Origin: CADDYT01 sp035294125
GTDB lineage: Bacteria; Chloroflexota; Ktedonobacteria; Ktedonobacterales; Ktedonobacteraceae
NCBI GenBank assembly: GCA_035294125.1
Contig: DATGLM010000029.1
Span: 62,001 to 126,000, forward strand
Length of the DNA stretch: 64,000 nucleotides
Reading direction: 5' to 3'
Shown here: positions 1-7,218 of the stretch, piece after piece
Position numbering within the stretch: the stretch's first letter is position 1
Layout of the letters: each line of letters opens with the position of its first letter
Notes under the pieces: generated by a model
Database searches by the model: none
Seen by the model: the letters and a program-made list of their open reading frames with translations, nothing else
Told to the model about the DNA's origin: nothing
Program-made: the position numbers and the translations under genes

Positions 1-1
1 A

Positions 2-862
2 GTGTCCAACAATGCTTCCGGGGATGAGAACGCTTATTTCATCGATGCGGAAAATGTGGCGGAGATGGCGCGTCTGGCGATGCAGGACCGGCTAACGACG
101 AAGGCGATGGGCGGCCTGTTGCCGGAGCAAACCGATCTGTCCGCTATCCACGATATTCTCGATATCGCGTGTGGTCCGGGTGCCTGGGCGCTGGATATGG
201 CCCAGGCATTTCCTCAGATGCAGGTAACAGGAATCGATATCAGCCGCTTGATGGTTGAGTACGCGAAGGCGCAGGCCAGAGAGAAGAACTTACATAACGC
301 CAGTTTCCAGGTCATGGACGCTCTCAACCCTCTTGAGTTTGCTGATAACTCCTTTGATCTGGTCAATGCTCGCTTTATCACCGGTTTCATGTCAAAAGCC
401 GCATGGCCGCTTCTTGTGAGAGAATGCATGCGCGTCTTACGACCCGGCGGTATTCTCCGCCTGACAGAATGTGAGTCTCCACTGACCAACAGTAAGGGAT
501 CAGAGCGTATGTATGAGTTGCTGGCGCAGGCGCTTGCTCGAACGGAGCGGATTTTTTCCGTGGATGGCAGGCATATTGGCATAACGCCGGTGCTTGGTCG
601 GCTTCTGCACGACGCCGGGTTTGCCGCTATTCAGAAAACGAGCCATGTGATCGATTACTCCTTCGGCACAGAAGCGCATGCAGGCTGCTATCAAGATGTC
701 AGGACCTTTCTCAAGCTCTTGCAGCCGTTCTTTGTCAACATTGGAGTCACGACGCAGGAAGAGGTAAACCGGCTCTACCTGCAAACGCTGGAAGAAATGC
801 AATCCGAGGATTTCTGTGGCATATTTTTCTTCCTCACGGCATGGGGAACGAAGCCCGCATAA
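2..862 (+). CDS. Class I SAM-dependent methyltransferase (5' end cut by window)
   Basis: Methyltransferase of the UbiE/Methyltransf_11 type that should move a methyl group from S-adenosylmethionine to an unknown small acceptor in the cytoplasm. Motif I is visible as DIACGPGAWALDMA around residue 56, followed by the acidic end of strand 2 (GIDIS) and motif IV with post-motif RVLRPGG. The paralog at 889 starts MSVSNNASG, and here the sequence opens with the last base of the second codon followed by VSNNASG, so the true ATG probably lies about 4 bases outside the window and the GTG at 2 is internal. It stops 26 bp before its paralog, so the two are probably co-transcribed. The family assignment is firm; the substrate is unknown. 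Confidence 0.85.
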   Translation: MSNNASGDENAYFIDAENVAEMARLAMQDRLTTKAMGGLLPEQTDLSAIHDILDIACGPGAWALDMAQAFPQMQVTGIDISRLMVEYAKAQAREKNLHNASFQVMDALNPLEFADNSFDLVNARFITGFMSKAAWPLLVRECMRVLRPGGILRLTECESPLTNSKGSERMYELLAQALARTERIFSVDGRHIGITPVLGRLLHDAGFAAIQKTSHVIDYSFGTEAHAGCYQDVRTFLKLLQPFFVNIGVTTQEEVNRLYLQTLEEMQSEDFCGIFFFLTAWGTKPA

Positions 863-888
863 TCGAAAAATGAGAGGAGCAACTTGCA

Positions 889-1755
889 ATGTCAGTATCC
901 AACAATGCTTCCGGGGATGAGAATACCTATTTTATCGACGCCGAGAACGCGGCGGAGATGGCGCGACTGACGGTGCAGGACCGGCTAACGACGAAGGCAA
1001 TGGGTGGACTGTTGCCGGAGCAAGCCGATGTGTCTGGTATCTATGATATTCTCGATATCGCCTGTGGGCCGGGCGCCTGGGTGCTGGATATGGCCCAGAC
1101 CTATCCAGAAAAGCGCGTGACGGGCATCGATATCAGCCGCTTGATGATCGCATATGCACAGGCACAGGCCAGGGAGAAGGACTTGAATAACGCCAGCTTC
1201 CAGGTGATGGATGCTCTTAAGCCTCTTGAGTTTGCTGATCACTCTTTTGATCTGGTCAATGCCCGCTTTATTTTTTCGTTTATGCCTGCTACTGCCTGGC
1301 CGAAATTGCTGCAAGAATGCTTGCGAATTTTGCAGCCAGGGGGAATTATTCGCCTGACCGAGAGTGAATGGTATTTTACGAACAGCGCAGCATATGAACG
1401 ACTACACGGTATGGTGACGCAGGCAATGCATCTCGCAGGACTGAGCTTCTCTCCTGATGGACGCATGGTAGGTATCACCCCGATGTTAGCCCGTCTTCTA
1501 CGTGATGCTGGTTTCGCCGGTATTGCAGAACAGGCCCACATGATTAACCTCTCGGCGGGTACGGAGGCACATCAAGGTCTCTACCAGAATCTCCTGGCTT
1601 TCTTAAAGTTAATCCAACCGTTTTTGATCAAGACCGGCGTGACGACGCAGGCAGAAGTGGATAGCCTCTATTATCAAGCAATGGGTGAACTCATGTCGGA
1701 CGAATTTTGTGCTGTCTCTTTCCTGCTGACTGCCTGGGGAACGAAGCCAGGGTAA
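889..1755 (+). CDS. Class I SAM-dependent methyltransferase, tandem paralog
   Basis: A second methyltransferase of the same length and architecture as the gene just upstream, with long identical stretches from the N-terminus through motif I (DIACGPGAWVLDMAQ), GIDISRLM and the RILQPGG post-motif. Divergence is concentrated in the C-terminal half (roughly residues 160-250), which in this fold usually shapes the acceptor pocket, so the two copies may act on different substrates (inference). The ATG at 889 has a GAGGAG ribosome site 11 bp upstream. The small CxxC protein at 1783 follows 27 bp later with its own strong ribosome site, so an operon is likely. No substrate can be named. Confidence 0.87.
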   Translation: MSVSNNASGDENTYFIDAENAAEMARLTVQDRLTTKAMGGLLPEQADVSGIYDILDIACGPGAWVLDMAQTYPEKRVTGIDISRLMIAYAQAQAREKDLNNASFQVMDALKPLEFADHSFDLVNARFIFSFMPATAWPKLLQECLRILQPGGIIRLTESEWYFTNSAAYERLHGMVTQAMHLAGLSFSPDGRMVGITPMLARLLRDAGFAGIAEQAHMINLSAGTEAHQGLYQNLLAFLKLIQPFLIKTGVTTQAEVDSLYYQAMGELMSDEFCAVSFLLTAWGTKPG

Positions 1756-1782
1756 CGCTGAATCCTTGAAAGGAGTGTACTG

Positions 1783-2184
1783 ATGACGACCTATCCCATT
1801 CGCTTGAAATCTCAGCCCGATGACGTTCCCCATCTCCTCAGTGTAGTTGAAGGGGAGACAGAAGGCGACGGTTTTGAATTGATCAGCACGTGGCTGAAGC
1901 TGCCCTGGGCAAAGGAAGCGACGCACAAATGTATGGTCTGCGGAGCGATAGTTGAGCTGCCAGATGGCAGCGTTGCAGCCCATCTGAAGAACTATCAGGC
2001 GGAACGCGGGGGCAAAGATGCCATTGTGCGCGTTGTCCATCACCATAGAGGTTCCAGACCACCCACTCTCCCCGCCGGAGTAAGGGTTGCAACCGAGGCC
2101 GACCGGGCGAGAATAAGAACTCCTAAAGAAATCATCCGTATGCTGGAAGCTGCTGGTCAGGGATCTGAGCCTGATGAATGTTGA
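1783..2184 (+). CDS. Small conserved protein with CxxC and HHH motifs, copy 1
   Basis: A 133-residue protein that I do not recognise. It carries a CxxC pair (KCMVCG, about residue 49), a single His in AAHLKNYQ and a VHHHRG cluster near residue 87, an arrangement that could bind one metal ion (inference). There is no signal peptide and no membrane segment. A close paralog lies at 4754-5140, and the homology starts before the ATG: both genes share the leader AAAGGAGTGTAC just ahead of the start, so a DNA segment including the ribosome site was duplicated. It follows the methyltransferase pair at a 27-bp gap. Being duplicated with the reading frame kept argues that it is a real gene. Confidence 0.7.
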   Translation: MTTYPIRLKSQPDDVPHLLSVVEGETEGDGFELISTWLKLPWAKEATHKCMVCGAIVELPDGSVAAHLKNYQAERGGKDAIVRVVHHHRGSRPPTLPAGVRVATEADRARIRTPKEIIRMLEAAGQGSEPDEC

Positions 2185-2210
2185 TAAACCAGAGCGGAAA
2201 TGAGGAGAGA

Positions 2211-2346
2211 CTGTAGGGACAGGGGGTGGAATAGGGTGGATGAGGGGGCCTTGTGCCTGTCCCCGCTGCCAACCGACCCGTTCGCATCATCCAACCCGAA
2301 CCTATCTTCTGGCGGGCCGGACAGGCACAAGGCACTGTCCCTACAG
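2211..2346. repeat. Nested inverted repeat, REP/MITE-like
   Basis: Two nested perfect inverted arms: CTGTAGGGACAG at 2211-2222 against CTGTCCCTACAG at 2335-2346, and GCCTTGTGCCTGTCC at 2248-2262 against its complement at 2319-2333. The left side has a 25-nt spacer between the two arms, the right side only one base, so the hairpin has a large bulge. No coding potential is seen. It looks like a dispersed palindromic repeat lying between the small CxxC gene and the epimerase relic. Confidence 0.75.
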
Positions 2347-2355
2347 TTATCCTGA

Positions 2356-2445
2356 TCACAGCCCCTGTGCTTCCCGATACATACTGATATAGTCACGAAT
2401 CCCCATTTCCAGCGAATAGCGCGGCTCGTCTGTGAGTTGCTCATT
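2356..2445 (-). pseudogene. Relic of NAD-dependent epimerase C-terminus
   Basis: Read on the minus strand this stretch encodes EPRYSLEMGIRDYISMYREA followed by QGL and a stop. The intact epimerase at 6227-7204 ends EPRYPLETGIRDYMNMYRQA followed by QRL and a stop. Only about 30 codons remain, with no start and no upstream domain; homology fades near 2445. It is the left-over 3' end of a duplicated or deleted epimerase gene. As at 6.2 kb, the relic follows an accessory gene and an inverted-repeat element, which supports a segmental duplication. Confidence 0.75.
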
Positions 2446-2599
2446 ATGGGTTTCTGTTTCTACAGCCTACAGCCCCTGTTTTTGAAATATATCACAGACT
2501 AGCTTAAACATGTAATATTGTATTATGTAAATACGGTGAGACCGTGTTGCCTCACCTAAAAATCTTACTTTCGGGCCTTCGTTGCCTCAACAAAAAATC

Positions 2600-2663
2600 C
2601 AACTTTGGGCGGCGTTCAAGCAAGCGCGCCGCGGCGCGCTTGCTTGAACGCCGCCCAAAGTTG
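2600..2663. repeat. 64-nt perfect palindrome inside the IS
   Basis: Positions 2600-2663 are exactly self-complementary: arm AACTTTGGGCGGCGTTCAAG then CAAGCGCGCC, centre GC, then the mirror arm. It lies between the left IS end and the transposase stop codon. It can extrude a very stable GC-rich hairpin or cruciform but has no T-run, so it is not a standard terminator. A further weaker pair (GCCGCCCGCCA at 2663-2673 with TGGCGGGCGGC at 2742-2752) flanks the next stretch. It begins just after AAAAATCC, resembling the IS terminal repeat, so it may be a collapsed pair of IS ends. Confidence 0.85.
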
Positions 2664-2786
2664 CCGCCCGCCAGAGCAGGCAGCACTCCCCTCGTCTCGC
2701 CCGGCAACATACTTCGCAGAAGACCTGTTAGGCGAAGTTCATGGCGGGCGGCACTGTTTGAATGAAGCCACAGCCATCCCGCTTTG

Positions 2787-3980
2787 TCAAGACGAAGCGA
2801 CTGCGCTTTGAGCGCTCTCTGCTTGCGTTGGCTCCCCTGCCGCCAGCTTCCAGAGGACGGCTTGCTGGCGCTGCATCTGGCGTAAGAGAGCCACGGGATT
2901 GAGGGGAGCGTACTGCTGCCGTAACTTCTCCTTGGCCGGTTCACTCACTTGCTCGGCCTCCAGCACGCGCTGATAAGGCGTCTTGGCCTGGTCATATCTC
3001 TTCCTGACTTTGCCGCCCTCACGCTCTTTGGAGACTAATTTGAGACTCGGCTGGAAGAAATTGACATAGAGACGGATCACCTCGTAGAGGGTACAAAGGG
3101 CTTCATAGGCTGAGAGGCTTTCATACCGGTCGTAGCCGACTAATTGGCGCACAATCGTCCAGTTCTTCTGCTCCACATAGGCCTGGTCATTTTTCTGGTA
3201 GGGACGAGAGCGTGTGAAAGTGAGCTGTTCTTGCTGGCAATAGCGCAGCAGATGGGCATTGAGGAACTCGCTGCCGTTATCCGAATCGATGCCGCGTAAT
3301 GGAAAAGGCAGTCGTCCTCGCGCCAGCACCAGCGCCTCCACGACTGCCAGTTGGCCCCGGTTGCGCAAGGCCACGCACTCGGTCCAGCCCGTAGCCACAT
3401 CCGTGATGGTGAGGCTATGCAGATACTCGCCACGGGTGCTGCTGCCACAATGCACCACTAGATCGATCTCCGTAAAGCCAGGTATCGCCTCATCCCAGTC
3501 GGCAAAGGTACGAATGGGGATGGCGCTTTTGAGCAATGTCCCCGGCTTGGTCGTACTCAACCCATGCGGTTTGGCGAGTTTGCGCTCGGCTTGCAAGAGC
3601 CGATCGGCTGTGGCGGGACTTAGCCGAAGCCTCCCCTCTTTGGTTGGCTCCTCCAGGAGCAATTCCCCGTGCTGTTCTAGCACCCGCACCAACTCCGGTA
3701 GATACGGCACTAAGCGCTTACTACAAATGCCATTAGCCGCTCGCCAGCAGGTCACGAGGGCTTGTTGCACCGCAAAGACATACTGACGAGGACGCGCTCG
3801 TTTCTTGCGTCCTGTGGCCTTCGTGGGGGGATGATTGAGCAAACTCAGGGCATACTTGCGATGGTAGCCCGTACTGGCGATGAACTCTTCGAGAATCTGC
3901 GTGCCCTCCTTGCCCTGTGCTGCTCGGTAGCGAGGAGCGACGACGGCTAACAACTCTCGACGACTCGCGATACTCATCAT
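2787..3980 (-). CDS. DDE transposase (integrase core, rve-type)
   Basis: Transposase of the IS. The N-terminal part (about residues 1-110) is helical and resembles a DNA-binding helix-turn-helix region (GYHRKYALSLL). The integrase core follows with the catalytic triad visible as D in FTEIDLVVHCG, D in GIDSDNGSEF and E in QAYVEQKNW. I place the start at 3980 (MMSIASRREL), which has a GGAAGAGAGG ribosome site just upstream; a longer reading from 4061 would begin inside the terminal repeat. That gives 397 residues. The frame is intact, so the element may still be active. IS family not assigned; the layout recalls integrase-core elements such as IS481/ISNCY types. Confidence 0.88.
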   Translation of the reverse strand: MMSIASRRELLAVVAPRYRAAQGKEGTQILEEFIASTGYHRKYALSLLNHPPTKATGRKKRARPRQYVFAVQQALVTCWRAANGICSKRLVPYLPELVRVLEQHGELLLEEPTKEGRLRLSPATADRLLQAERKLAKPHGLSTTKPGTLLKSAIPIRTFADWDEAIPGFTEIDLVVHCGSSTRGEYLHSLTITDVATGWTECVALRNRGQLAVVEALVLARGRLPFPLRGIDSDNGSEFLNAHLLRYCQQEQLTFTRSRPYQKNDQAYVEQKNWTIVRQLVGYDRYESLSAYEALCTLYEVIRLYVNFFQPSLKLVSKEREGGKVRKRYDQAKTPYQRVLEAEQVSEPAKEKLRQQYAPLNPVALLRQMQRQQAVLWKLAAGEPTQAESAQSAVASS

Positions 3981-4120
3981 AACCTCTCTTCCTTCCAGCC
4001 GCCTGGCTCTGCCATTCACAGCGGCTGGTACGATTCTCTCATGAGGCAACGATGCGGTCAAAGTAAGATTTTTCGTGAGTCAATTCGCTCAATGTAAGGA
4101 GTTGTGGGTGTTCAGGGGCG

Positions 4121-4708
4121 ATGAATCAGAAGGCGACGATAGGGAGATCGCTGTTTCGCAATGTTGTGCTTCTGTGTATGCTCGTTCCCGTAGTAGTGGC
4201 AGCCATCGCGGGCAGAAGTATTTCTCTTTCGTTGTCGCCTCTGATAGAGGTTGTAATACTCGTATGCGTGCTAGCCGGAGTAGTATTCTCGCAAACACAA
4301 TTACTTGCCCCTGTTCTGCACGCATTGCAAGCAAAGACCGCTCGCAACCAGGGAGAAGAAAGTTCCGTATTAACGATGAGAAGCAACAGGCGCTCTTTCC
4401 TCAAATGGGGAGTGCAACTTGGTATTGCTACTATCGTAGGTGTAGGTGTTCTGTGGAGGGGGACATTGGATGTGTTTGCTCACTATCCATGTCCCAATAA
4501 TGAATCTTGTGACTGCGGTCCTGGAGGCAAGGGACCATGGTCGGGCAGCTCTAGTTGCAGCGAGACCTGGGATTGTAGCGGCCATGCGGGGCAATACGTT
4601 CCTATCTACGAGGTCTGCATCATTTACTGTTGTGGCTCTGGCGATGAGTGTGACGTTGTAGAGTATGATAGTGGTAATACACACTATTGTGGCTCTGGTG
4701 GATGTTAG
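4121..4708 (+). CDS. MauE-like remnant fused to Tat-signal, Cys-rich MauA-like protein
   Basis: Two parts in one frame. Residues 1-75 have two membrane segments, and the frame stays open upstream to the IS edge at 4079, adding a CGCSG motif. CGCxG plus IGxxLxRN then two helices is the pattern of MauE/DoxX redox membrane proteins, so this is probably the C-terminal half of such a gene truncated by the IS. Residues 86-195 start MRSNRRSFLKWG, a clear twin-arginine signal, followed by a Cys-rich domain (CxxxxxCDCGPGG, GQYVPIYE, YCCGSG) resembling methylamine dehydrogenase light chain MauA. Of MauA's two quinone-forming tryptophans, the one after CCG has no counterpart, so amine oxidation is unlikely. 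The downstream half may be expressed alone from the ATG at 4376. The assignments are inference from motif patterns. Confidence 0.6.
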   Translation: MNQKATIGRSLFRNVVLLCMLVPVVVAAIAGRSISLSLSPLIEVVILVCVLAGVVFSQTQLLAPVLHALQAKTARNQGEESSVLTMRSNRRSFLKWGVQLGIATIVGVGVLWRGTLDVFAHYPCPNNESCDCGPGGKGPWSGSSSCSETWDCSGHAGQYVPIYEVCIIYCCGSGDECDVVEYDSGNTHYCGSGGC

Positions 4709-4753
4709 TTCATCAAATGGACGAGTTGCTTTTCTTATGAAAGGAGTGTACAG

Positions 4754-5140
4754 ATGACAACGTACCCGATTCTGCTGAAATCTCAGCCTGACACTGTTCC
4801 TCATTTACTCAGTGTAGTTGAAGGCGATACAGAAGGTGATGGTTTTGAGTATATCAGCACATGGCTGAAGCTTCCCTGGACAAAAGAGGCGACACGGATG
4901 TGCTTGACTTGCGGAGCGATCGTTGAGATGCCAGATGGAAGCGTCGCAGCGCATTTGAAGAACTATCAGGCAGAACATGGGGGTAAAGATGTTATTGTAC
5001 GTGTGGTTCACCACCATAGAGGACCCAGACCGCCTACTCGCCCTGCCGGAGTATCTGTTGCAACCGAGGCAGACCGGACGAAGATAAAAACCATTAAGGA
5101 ATACATCCAGATGCAAGAATCGTCCAACCAGGGTTCCTAG
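4754..5140 (+). CDS. Small conserved protein with CxxC and HHH motifs, copy 2
   Basis: Paralog of the protein at 1783-2184. It keeps the CxxC (MCLTCG), the AAHLKNYQAE stretch and VHHHRGPRPPT, and differs mainly in the last 25 residues. The upstream sequence GAAAGGAGTGTACAG is nearly identical to that of copy 1 and provides the ribosome site. It lies 45 bp after the MauA-like gene. Conservation of the Cys and His residues while third codon positions differ supports selection on the protein. Function unknown; a small metal-binding cytosolic protein is a guess. Confidence 0.7.
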   Translation: MTTYPILLKSQPDTVPHLLSVVEGDTEGDGFEYISTWLKLPWTKEATRMCLTCGAIVEMPDGSVAAHLKNYQAEHGGKDVIVRVVHHHRGPRPPTRPAGVSVATEADRTKIKTIKEYIQMQESSNQGS

Positions 5141-5333
5141 CACGTATTCGAGATAAGAAAGCCGAGTTTGTTTGACTCAATCAGGGAAGTTGGCTCATCC
5201 ATAGCAACTCGCTCTGTATTGCGATGAAGACTGCTTACAGATGTGAGGATACCTTTGACCGAAATTGCCGCTTTGCCTGAAGTTGATTCCGCCTGCCCTA
5301 CCCAGAGGCAGGCGGAATGAAAGGGAAACTGGA

Positions 5334-6071
5334 ATGCTAGGAATATTTTTGTTCAAGCGCCGACAGCTTCTTCGCCTTGGGGGAACAGGAGTGGTGGGTT
5401 TTCTTGGTGGGGCAGCAGTAACGAAAGCTGTGGATGCATATGCAAGTTCTTCTGTGCAATCTGGCAGCGGGCCTCTGACACGAAATGATGCGCAGGTGTA
5501 TCTCAGTCCGAACGGCTTCGACCAGCAGTTCCTTGCAAAATCAGCAGATATAAGGCAGATCTGGGATTTTGTGACGGTTGAGCAGATTCAGCCGCAGGGC
5601 CTGACAGCTATCAGGAATGCCTTGAACGCCTTCCAGTTCACTTATAAGAAAACGCTCTATCCGGTCATTTGTCTGAGAGGCAGTGCTGTTATTTACACCC
5701 TTGATGACAACATGTGGGTGAAGTACAGTCTGGGAACTCTGGCTGCTCAAAAGAACGGCGGTGCCACAGGTGGCAACCCACTCTATAGCCGTCAGACCAC
5801 CGATAATGGAAGCCTCAGCCCTCAGGACCCGGATAGCCTGTATCAAGACCCCAGCTTGCAGGCGCTCCAGCAACGTGGTGCGCATGTGGCAGCCTGTCAT
5901 GATGCCTTGAACGGACTTGCCGGGCAACTTGCGGAACCACGAGGACTTACTACAGACTCAGTCTTTCCCGAACTGGCGGCTCACCTTATCCCCGGCGCTC
6001 AGCAAACTCCATCAGGAAGTTCCCTTATTGCCGTAGCGCAGCATCTTGGCTTTACCTATGCCAAACAGTAG
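5334..6071 (+). CDS. Tat-signal exported protein, possibly DsrE-like
   Basis: A 245-residue protein with an N-terminal KRRQLLRLGG twin-arginine motif, a hydrophobic stretch (GVVGFLGGAAVTKAV) and an Ala-rich cleavage region, so export in folded form is predicted. I chose the ATG at 5334 because the Tat signal starts there; an upstream frame from 5265 would bury it. The mature part contains LTAIRNALNAFQFTY, a VICLRGSAVIYTLDD strand-loop and MWVKYSLG. This is reminiscent of exported DsrE/DsrF-fold proteins (GL..IRNA.., hG.A, W.KY), including a late Cys (AACHDALNG). The fold match is tentative. The gene stands alone after copy 2 of the CxxC protein. Confidence 0.6.
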   Translation: MLGIFLFKRRQLLRLGGTGVVGFLGGAAVTKAVDAYASSSVQSGSGPLTRNDAQVYLSPNGFDQQFLAKSADIRQIWDFVTVEQIQPQGLTAIRNALNAFQFTYKKTLYPVICLRGSAVIYTLDDNMWVKYSLGTLAAQKNGGATGGNPLYSRQTTDNGSLSPQDPDSLYQDPSLQALQQRGAHVAACHDALNGLAGQLAEPRGLTTDSVFPELAAHLIPGAQQTPSGSSLIAVAQHLGFTYAKQ

Positions 6072-6081
6072 CTCTTTAATG

Positions 6082-6174
6082 TAATGGCATGCCCCGGATG
6101 CTTCGCTGCCGCTCAGTATGACACGTCCGGGGACGTTTGTAATGGCATGCCCCGGATGCTGAGCGGCAGCGAAG
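6082..6174. repeat. REP-like repeat cluster
   Basis: AATGGCATGCCCCGGATGCT occurs in direct orientation at about 6083 and 6141. CTTCGCTGCCGCTCAG at 6101-6116 is the exact reverse complement of CTGAGCGGCAGCGAAG at 6159-6174. The cluster sits between convergent genes and could end transcription from both sides. Confidence 0.7.
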
Positions 6175-6226
6175 CATGACATGGGGCGTGCCTTCTTCAT
6201 GGCATGCCGCCCGACGAACATCCAGC

Positions 6227-7204
6227 TTATAGCCTCTGCGCTTGCCGATACATATTCATATAGTCCCGTATCCCCGTTTCGAGTGGGTAGCGCGGCTCGT
6301 ATTTGAGTTGCTGGCGGGCGGCGGTCAGGTCGAGCAGGCCGCGTGCGCGCATGTCGCTCTGCTCCAGTTCGTTCAGGCCGGGGCCAATTTCGATATCGGC
6401 GTTTGGGAGGATGGTGCGCACGGTTTCGGCCACCTGGGAGGCGCTGCTCATCGTGCCGGAGCCGATATTGAAGACGCGCTGTGTGAGCGACTCGGACGGT
6501 ACGTCCAGGGCTTTGATGACGGCCTGAGTGATGTCTTTGACGTGCGTATAGTCGCGTCGCATATCGCCGCCGGTTGCGAAACGTGTGGGTAGGCCGCGCA
6601 CGCTGTTCTCCACCATCGGCTTGATGTACATGGGGTAGCGCATGCCGTAGCCGTAGATGGCGGAGTTGCGCAGGGCGATGAAATCGACGCCGTTGGTGCT
6701 GTAGTAGGTGAGGCCAGCGATCTCGGCTGCCGCTTTGGAGGCTCCATACGGGCCGAGCGGGTTGCCTGCCGAGGGCATGAGAATGGGATGCTTCTCGTCG
6801 ATTGGCTCGTACTGGCGCGGCATGTAGACGGCTATGCTGCTGCTCTGCACCACGCGCCGCACGCCCATTAAACGGGCAGCTTCCAGTACATTGATGGTGC
6901 CATTGACGTTGACCTGAAAGGTGATGGCCGGTTCGTCCAGCGAGTAGGGCGGGTCATAGAGCGCGGCGGCATGGAAGATACGCTCGACTTTATACTGCTG
7001 CACGGCTCTGAGCAGGCTGGCAAGGTCGAGAATCTGCCCGCGCACGCGCACGATCTGCCCCTCGTAGGGAGCGGTCAGCGCGGCCAGTTCCGCCGATGGG
7101 CCAACGGCATCGAAGCTGATAACGCGATCCCCACGCTCCGCAAGCTGACGAATGACGTAGGTTCCCAGAAAGCCGGAACCGCCGGTAATCATAATGGTGG
7201 ACAT
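6227..7204 (-). CDS. NAD-dependent epimerase/dehydratase (extended SDR)
   Basis: An extended short-chain dehydrogenase of 325 residues, likely acting on a nucleotide sugar or similar polyol in the cytoplasm. The Rossmann motif GGSGFLG lies at residues 8-14; the catalytic pair appears as YGASK near residue 145 with upstream SSS (QSSSIAVY). Late motifs DYTHVKDI and FNIGSG are typical of NDP-sugar epimerases. The start at 7204 is set by an excellent AAGGAGGT ribosome site; the open frame continues to 7525 but that part is out-of-frame shadow of the aldehyde dehydrogenase. It is the last gene of the ECF-M20-ALDH operon, 14 bp after its neighbour. Substrate unknown. Confidence 0.88.
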   Translation of the reverse strand: MSTIMITGGSGFLGTYVIRQLAERGDRVISFDAVGPSAELAALTAPYEGQIVRVRGQILDLASLLRAVQQYKVERIFHAAALYDPPYSLDEPAITFQVNVNGTINVLEAARLMGVRRVVQSSSIAVYMPRQYEPIDEKHPILMPSAGNPLGPYGASKAAAEIAGLTYYSTNGVDFIALRNSAIYGYGMRYPMYIKPMVENSVRGLPTRFATGGDMRRDYTHVKDITQAVIKALDVPSESLTQRVFNIGSGTMSSASQVAETVRTILPNADIEIGPGLNELEQSDMRARGLLDLTAARQQLKYEPRYPLETGIRDYMNMYRQAQRL

Positions 7205-7218
7205 TGCGCACCTCCTTC

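Larger units (their letters stand above)
2550..4078 (-). mobile_element. Insertion sequence with DDE/integrase-core transposase
   Basis: An IS of about 1.5 kb. Its ends share imperfect terminal inverted repeats: AAAAATCTTACTTT at 2558-2571 and its complement at 4060-4073, each followed inward by a TCGTTGCCTCA block (about 2579-2589 and 4042-4052). The exact outer ends and a target duplication could not be fixed because the flanks are themselves short GTGAG/CTCAC repeats. It holds one transposase gene (minus strand) and a 64-nt palindrome downstream of it. On the right it abuts the open, start-less frame of a MauE-like gene, so its arrival appears to have removed the 5' part of that gene. Confidence 0.8.
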
